From positions 1 to 10,817 of the forward strand of contig JAUMNV010000144.1 in assembly GCA_031295725.1 (NCBI GenBank): a stretch of DNA of 10,817 bases, read 5' to 3'. Below the pieces are notes generated by a model that saw only the letters and a program-made list of their open reading frames with translations, did no database searches and had not been told where the DNA came from. The stretch comes from Collinsella sp. GTDB taxonomy: Bacteria; Actinomycetota; Coriobacteriia; Coriobacteriales; Coriobacteriaceae. Below are positions 7,294 to 10,817 of this stretch, piece by piece. Both the position numbers and the translations under genes were made by a program. Numbering within the stretch: the stretch's first letter is position 1; every line of letters begins with the position of its first letter.

Positions 7294-8670
7294 GAGGCGG
7301 ACGGTGAAGGTGATCTGGTTGCCGTGGCCGCAGACAGAAGCGCTCCCACCATGGGCTTCGGCGATGGCACGCACCACGGATAGGCCCACGCCCGAGCCGC
7401 CCGTCTTGGAGCTGCGCGACACGTCCGCACGATAGAAGCGGTCGAACAATCGATCTAGGTCGCCTTCGGGCAGCTCGTCCACGGCGTTCGAAACGACAAG
7501 CTCGGCCGAACCTTTGCCTGCACCGCGTGAGACGGCACGCAGACTCAACTCAATTACACTGCCCTCACTCGCATAGCGCGTGGCGTTATCCAGCAGCAGC
7601 TCAACCACCTGCGCCACCGCTGCAGCATCGGCATGGGCCCGCACGCCACTCGCAATCGACGTCGACAGACGCTTGCCACGCGAAACCGCCACCGACTCAA
7701 ACGGCGACGCCGCCTTGTCCACTGCCTCCGAAAGATCGATCGATATCATGGTAAAGCCCGCCGAACCCTCGTCCATGCGAGCCAAAAACACCAGACGCTC
7801 CGTGAGCGCCGTCAACCGTGCAACCTGTTCGTGAATGCTCTGCGTCCACTCGCTCTCGCCGCTCTCGATCTCTTGCACCTCATTGGCGGCATCAATCACG
7901 GCCAGCGGCGTCTTGATCTCGTGGCTTGCATCGGTAATAAAGCGCTTTTGCTTGCTGTAGCTCTCGACCATCGGCCGAATCACCGCGCCCGAGGCACCCG
8001 CCACAATTGCCAACACCGCCAGCCAGCCAATGCAACTAATCGCCACGCTCGCGCTCAAAAACGAATGAAAGCTTGCAAGCTCGCGCGAGCAGTCCACAAA
8101 CACATAGGTGGTCTCGTCGCCCTGAACCGTAACCGTATAGCGGTAGTTACCAGAAAAGCCCGAGGTCCAACCCTTGGAATATAGTCCTGCAGCGATGCGT
8201 GCAGCACGCTTGGCACCCACCGCGGCAATGCGGGCCGTGCTGACATCGGTCACCTGCCCACCGGCAATCGACACCGTAAAGTAGCGCGTGTCGAAGGGAG
8301 ACTCCGCCGTCATACCTTCGAAGTGCCCGGTGCGCATGACCACCCTGTCACCGGCAGCGGTCTTACCGGCGCCCACATCCTCGCCGAGATCGGTCTTGGG
8401 CTCATCCGTCCAATCGATGCCGTCCTTGCCCGCCAAGATATAGTCCAGACGAGCGTCGGCCATCTTGCAGACATGCGAGTAGTTGACGATATTGATGCCG
8501 GCGATGATAAGCGTAAGCACGGCGGTCACGGCACCCATGGCAACCAGGATGAACTTACGACGCAGGCGACGTCCCATTGCACTGGCAGCATCGGCGCGCC
8601 CCGGATTACCCGAGTCCGCGCCCATGCCGAGCTTTGCCGTCGTGCGCTTCCACCACGCACTCGCGCTCAC
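7291..8670 (-). CDS. Sensor histidine kinase
   Basis: 459 residues. An N-terminal cytosolic stretch (1-38) is followed by a membrane helix (41-63), an extracytoplasmic sensor domain of about 140 residues (64-204) with no recognisable fold, and a second helix (205-230). The H-box FITDASHEIKTPLAVI (244-259) carries the phosphorylated His250. The N-box is ELLLDNATRYA (357-367), followed by LFDRFYRAD (408-416) and GGSGVGLSVV (424-433). The G1 box is degenerate (VSNAVDEL at 393-400 instead of DxGxG), as seen in some members of this kinase class. It autophosphorylates and passes phosphate to the regulator encoded just upstream. The start codon is GTG at 8670, two bases after the regulator stop, with a strong GAGGAGGG in the end of the regulator gene, so the pair is translationally coupled. 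The signal is unknown; the context suggests an envelope stress or a transported compound. Confidence 0.94.
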   Translation of the reverse strand: MSASAWWKRTTAKLGMGADSGNPGRADAASAMGRRLRRKFILVAMGAVTAVLTLIIAGINIVNYSHVCKMADARLDYILAGKDGIDWTDEPKTDLGEDVGAGKTAAGDRVVMRTGHFEGMTAESPFDTRYFTVSIAGGQVTDVSTARIAAVGAKRAARIAAGLYSKGWTSGFSGNYRYTVTVQGDETTYVFVDCSRELASFHSFLSASVAISCIGWLAVLAIVAGASGAVIRPMVESYSKQKRFITDASHEIKTPLAVIDAANEVQEIESGESEWTQSIHEQVARLTALTERLVFLARMDEGSAGFTMISIDLSEAVDKAASPFESVAVSRGKRLSTSIASGVRAHADAAAVAQVVELLLDNATRYASEGSVIELSLRAVSRGAGKGSAELVVSNAVDELPEGDLDRLFDRFYRADVSRSSKTGGSGVGLSVVRAIAEAHGGSASVCGHGNQITFTVRL

Positions 8671-8672
8671 GC

Positions 8673-9356
8673 CTATTCGCCCTCCTCAACAACCTCGAGC
8701 GAATAGCCCTGGTTGCGCGATGCACGGATGGCCACGTTGGCACCAAGCGCCGTCAGCTTTTTGCGCAGGTACGAGATATAGACCCACACCACGTTAGCGC
8801 CTTCGGGCGCGTCCTCACCCCAAACTTCGAGCATCAAACGCTCGGTGGGCATGCGCGTGCCGGCGTTGCGCATAAAGAGCTCCATAAGCTGAAACTCTCG
8901 ATTGGCCAGGTGCTCCTCGCCCAAAGGGCCCACGAGTGTGCACGATGCCGTGTCGAGGCGCACGTTGCCCACGCTGAGCGTCGTGGCGTCAATTGCCGTC
9001 GCGGCACGCGTCATGGCGCGAATGCGTGCGAGCAGCTCCTTGGCGGCGAACGGCTTGGTCAGGTAGTCGTTGGCACCGGCATCCAGGCCCTCGACCTTAT
9101 CGGACACCTCGCTTTTTGCCGTGAGCATGATGATGGGCAGTCGCTTACCGGCGGCGCGTGTGCGCTTGAGTACCTCGATACCGTCCATGCCGGGCATCAT
9201 GATGTCCAGAATTGCGGCGTCATAGTCGTTGGCGAGCAGATACTCGAGCGCCGTCAGACCATCGAGCGCGGTATCGACCTCGTAGTCGCTATGTTGAAGA
9301 ATCGCGGTAAGGGCGCGGGAGAGGCCGGGTTCGTCCTCGGCAAGCATCAGCTTCAT
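8673..9356 (-). CDS. OmpR/PhoB-family response regulator
   Basis: 227 residues. The receiver domain has the acidic pair Glu7-Asp8, phosphoacceptor Asp51 in AAILDIMMPGMDG, Thr79 in IIMLTA and Lys101 in YLTKPF. The C-terminal winged-helix DNA-binding domain spans about 128-223, with LANREFQLMELFMRNAG and the recognition region VVWVYISYLRKKL (about 189-201), then NQGYSLEV. It is expected to be a phosphorylation-activated dimer binding direct repeats. The ATG at 9356 follows AAAGGAAC. It is the first gene of the block; the likely targets are its own promoter, where a direct repeat of 11-bp period is visible, and the downstream ABC genes. Confidence 0.95.
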   Translation of the reverse strand: MKLMLAEDEPGLSRALTAILQHSDYEVDTALDGLTALEYLLANDYDAAILDIMMPGMDGIEVLKRTRAAGKRLPIIMLTAKSEVSDKVEGLDAGANDYLTKPFAAKELLARIRAMTRAATAIDATTLSVGNVRLDTASCTLVGPLGEEHLANREFQLMELFMRNAGTRMPTERLMLEVWGEDAPEGANVVWVYISYLRKKLTALGANVAIRASRNQGYSLEVVEEGE

Positions 9357-9388
9357 AGTTGTTCCTTTGGCGCACGGCTATACAGGTT

Positions 9389-9439
9389 TCGATACTGCCG
9401 ATGATAGCGCACCGTCAACCGCCTTAGCGCAGCCTTAGC
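9389..9439 (-). promoter_or_regulatory. Promoter with PhoB/OmpR-like direct repeats upstream of the response regulator
   Basis: On the minus strand the -35 is TTGACG (complement of 9413-9418) and the -10 TATCGA (complement of 9389-9394), spacer 18 bp. Directly upstream are two copies of GCTAAGGC (complements of 9432-9439 and 9421-9428) with 11-bp period, the geometry of sites bound by OmpR-family dimers. A third, weaker copy (one mismatch) lies at 9475-9482. The position against the -35 suggests activation. Confidence 0.5.
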
Positions 9440-9446
9440 CGCTCAA

Positions 9447-9470
9447 CCTGCGCGTTTTTAAATACGCAGG
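9447..9470. repeat. Small AT-loop hairpin between ogt and the regulator gene
   Basis: CCTGCG (9447-9452) pairs with CGCAGG (9465-9470), with an AT-rich interior. No T-run follows on either strand. It may help end the convergent-free ogt transcript or be part of the regulator's control region; the evidence does not decide. Confidence 0.4.
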
Positions 9471-9584
9471 ATATGGCTTAGCCAAACTTAAGGCGCAGAT
9501 GTCAAACGCTTGTCCGCACGCCGGAGACGATAGAACAGCAACTCACCCTTTCGCGGCACCTTTATCATGCAAAGAGCTCGGGCA

Positions 9585-10163
9585 CTATTCCTCGTACGCG
9601 CCCTCAAGCCGAAGCAGCCACTCCTTGCGGTCAAGCCCGCCGGCATATCCGTTGAGCGAACCATCGGCGGCAACCACGCGATGGCACGGCACGATAATCG
9701 AAATGGGATTGCGTGCAACCGCAGTCCCCACGGCACGGGGAGACACAACGGGCGCCTCGTTTCCCGGTACACGATGTCGAGCCGCAACACGCTGGGCGAT
9801 CTCGCCATACGTAGCGACCTCGCCACGCGGAATAGAAAGCAGCTCGTACCAAACTTCACGCTGAAACGCCGTGCCGATCATATGCAACGGCGGCGTAAAC
9901 CGAGGTTCCTGCCCTGCAAAATAAGCATTCAGCCAAGCCCAGGAACGCTCAAGCACCGAAGACGCCGCACCATTTGCCGGACTCACCGACGACATGCCGC
10001 CAGCACCAGAAACTGCATCGGCGCCTTCAACATGTTCGGGATCTTCTTTGAGAAGCGTGGAGCCAAAATGCTCCTGCCCCTCAAACCAAAGTCCCGTCAG
10101 ACCGCGGCCATCAGCGGCAAGCAAGATTTCGCCCAAAGGCGAAGCAAACGTCGTCGTGACCAC
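9585..10163 (-). CDS. ogt: Methylated-DNA--[protein]-cysteine S-methyltransferase (Ogt type)
   Basis: 192 residues. The protein transfers alkyl groups from O6-alkylguanine (and O4-alkylthymine) in DNA to its own cysteine, a suicide repair reaction. The active-site motif IIVPCHRVV (156-164) gives Cys160. Other marks are the DNA-binding GTAFQREVWYELLSIPRGEVATYGEIA (97-123), the Arg143-containing RAVGTAVARNP segment and C-terminal GYAGGLDRKEWLLRLE (172-187). The N-terminal fold matches the usual ribonuclease-like domain (TTFASPLGEILLAA). Two insertions are unusual: a Gly/Ser/Ala-rich linker at about 40-68 and a short loop at about 130-141. The start is GTG at 10163 behind AAAGGGG. It is a single gene in its own unit. 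A separate Ada-type regulator domain is absent. Confidence 0.95.
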   Translation of the reverse strand: MVTTTFASPLGEILLAADGRGLTGLWFEGQEHFGSTLLKEDPEHVEGADAVSGAGGMSSVSPANGAASSVLERSWAWLNAYFAGQEPRFTPPLHMIGTAFQREVWYELLSIPRGEVATYGEIAQRVAARHRVPGNEAPVVSPRAVGTAVARNPISIIVPCHRVVAADGSLNGYAGGLDRKEWLLRLEGAYEE

Positions 10164-10190
10164 CAGCGGCCCCTTTCAAAACTCCGCAAC

Positions 10191-10196
10191 ATAATA
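10191..10196 (-). promoter_or_regulatory. Candidate -10 of the ogt promoter
   Basis: The complement reads TATTAT, a good -10, 28 bp before the GTG. No convincing -35 is seen at 16-18 bp (GAGTTG is the nearest), so confidence is low. Confidence 0.3.
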
Positions 10197-10329
10197 CCGC
10201 GAATTGTGCAGACAACTCCCGCAGATACGTCTGGGCGGGCTCGCAATTACTTAAGCGAGGCTGTTTTCCCCAATCAAGCGAAGAAGACGCGGGGCATCGA
10301 CGCCAGAGCGGTACCTCTATCAGCTGAGC

Positions 10330-10501
10330 TCTAATACTTTCCCGAGAAGTGAACGAGTAAAAACGAGGCCCCGGAGCATCCATGCCTTTAGACCAAAAAA
10401 CCGCAGGATTCGCGCAACAAAACCGCAGGAAATGGCGATCAAAATATGACAATGCTTCGGGGGTCCAAATAAGGTCGTTCACTTCTCGGGAAAGTATTAG
10501 A
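10330..10501. repeat. 172-bp palindromic element with 27-bp perfect inverted ends
   Basis: 10330-10356 and 10475-10501 are exact reverse complements over 27 bp. Partial pairing goes on inside (GGCCCCGGAGCAT near 10367-10379 with ATGCTTCGGGGGTCC at 10452-10466). The centre contains AAAACCGCAGG twice (10397-10407 and 10419-10429) and CCATGCC at 10380-10386. The outermost bases include TA on both sides (TCTAATAC and GTATTAGA), which would fit a TA-targeting transposase, but no longer target duplication is evident. It carries no gene. A MITE-like element or a family of structured intergenic RNA/DNA repeats are both possible. Confidence 0.85.
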
Positions 10502-10533
10502 CCCCGATTCACCCCAACCCCAAAGTCACCTCA

Positions 10534-10614
10534 GGCAGCAGGCGCAGCGCGCCGCAGCTGCCGGCGGCGCCCCACAGTCCCCCAAGGCGGCAGGCGCAAA
10601 GCGCCGAAGCCGCC
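10534..10614. repeat. Two tandem hairpins of identical architecture
   Basis: Hairpin 1 (10534-10562): GGCAGC-a-GGCGC-agc-GCGCC-gca-GCTGCC. Hairpin 2 (10586-10614): GGCGGC-a-GGCGC-aaa-GCGCC-gaa-GCCGCC. Both are 29 nt with an 11-bp stem, one bulged A against a 3-nt bulge, and a 3-nt loop; the period is 52 bp. One stem pair differs as A-T versus G-C with both partners changed, which supports a selected or copied structure. Neither is followed by a T-run. Confidence 0.8.
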
Positions 10615-10756
10615 GCCGGGATCAGGGCCCGCAACAGCCACGTGCCCCCACATCAGCCCAGCGGCCCCAACCAACAACGGCCCCATCGCAGGTCGCTTGC
10701 AGCAGCGTCACCGCAGGCGGGGGCCGGGCTTGGTTTTCAGAACACTCCGCAGACCA

Positions 10757-10805
10757 GTGTGGCGCCTTGTCCGCGGCTCCGAAGGAGCAGGACAAGGCGC
10801 CACAC
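10757..10805. repeat. Long hairpin at the right edge
   Basis: A 16-bp perfect stem (10757-10772 with 10790-10805) is topped by GCTCC-GAA-GGAGC (10776-10788). The plus strand continues ACATGG and the minus strand ACTGG, so no U-tract is visible. It may end a transcript that enters from beyond the window; the gene is not visible. Confidence 0.75.
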
Positions 10806-10817
10806 ATGGTCGAGGAC

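Larger units (their letters stand above)
10164..10817. other. 654-bp gene-free stretch to the right edge
   Basis: No supported gene is present. The reading frames here are short, cross palindromes and lack ribosome binding sites. Contents: the ogt leader (10164-10330), a 172-bp palindromic element (10330-10501), two tandem hairpins (10534-10614), a GC-rich stretch without visible signal (10615-10756) and a long hairpin (10757-10805). Confidence 0.7.

Noticed and set aside
10285..10335. Minus-strand AGCTCAGCTGATAGAGG looks like the D-arm of a tRNA, ending at the palindromic element
   Set aside because: The D-stem does not close properly (GCTC against GAGG), and no anticodon stem, T-arm (GTTCGA) or acceptor end follows. 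At best it is a decayed fragment.
10330..10501. CRISPR-like repeat from the two AAAACCGCAGG copies
   Set aside because: Only two short copies 22 bp apart inside a palindrome, no regular spacers and no cas genes.
10111..10512. 133-codon minus-strand reading frame across the 172-bp element
   Set aside because: It overlaps the start of ogt, covers both inverted ends of the element and has no coding character; it is a product of the repeat.
10622..10807. 61-codon minus-strand frame at the right edge
   Set aside because: It starts within the long hairpin, lacks a ribosome binding site and shows no recognisable sequence.

Overview
The window reads as chromosomal DNA of a high-GC actinobacterium, most likely a gut Coriobacteriia member of the Collinsella type. 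The basis is the codon usage, a 6-phosphofructokinase of the GGNGS/PKTIDND clade, a membrane-anchored choloylglycine-hydrolase-like protein, two-component/FtsX-type ABC modules, and many palindromic intergenic repeats. The genus is an inference; no marker gene here proves it.

Layout. 1-225 (-) is the start of an M18 aminopeptidase gene that runs off the left edge. 387-1472 (+) encodes a membrane-anchored linear amide hydrolase. 1611-2690 (+) encodes 6-phosphofructokinase. From 2691 to 3295 there is no gene; this stretch holds three separate large inverted repeats. 3296-3616 (+) is a small conserved helical protein of unknown function. From 9356 down to 3733 (-) lies a four-gene block: OmpR-type response regulator, sensor histidine kinase, ABC ATPase and a 925-residue FtsX-type permease. 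It is closed by a strong hairpin terminator at 3648-3693. 9585-10163 (-) encodes an O6-alkylguanine-DNA alkyltransferase (Ogt type). From 10164 to 10817 no gene is visible, but there is a 172-bp palindromic element, a pair of tandem hairpins with a compensated base change, and a long hairpin at the window edge.

How the genes fit together. The regulator and kinase are translationally adjacent, and the ATPase and permease overlap. The most economical reading is a sensing-plus-transport unit in which the kinase detects an envelope signal and the regulator controls its own gene and probably the ABC exporter. A PhoB/OmpR-like direct repeat with 11-bp period sits directly upstream of the predicted -35 of the regulator gene, which fits autoregulation. 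The amide hydrolase, phosphofructokinase, aminopeptidase and Ogt genes look like independent metabolic and housekeeping units.

The least explained content is the repeat layer. Two elements 7 kb apart (3032-3163 and 10330-10501) have different terminal arms but share the same internal order of motifs (CCATGCC, A-rich, AAAACCGCAGG). A 34-bp repeat occurs in opposite orientation at the 3' ends of the permease and kinase genes, touching or supplying the stop codon. A 186-bp nested palindrome contains the last codons and stop of the phosphofructokinase gene. These look like families of mobile or structured intergenic elements and are the best targets for a second look.
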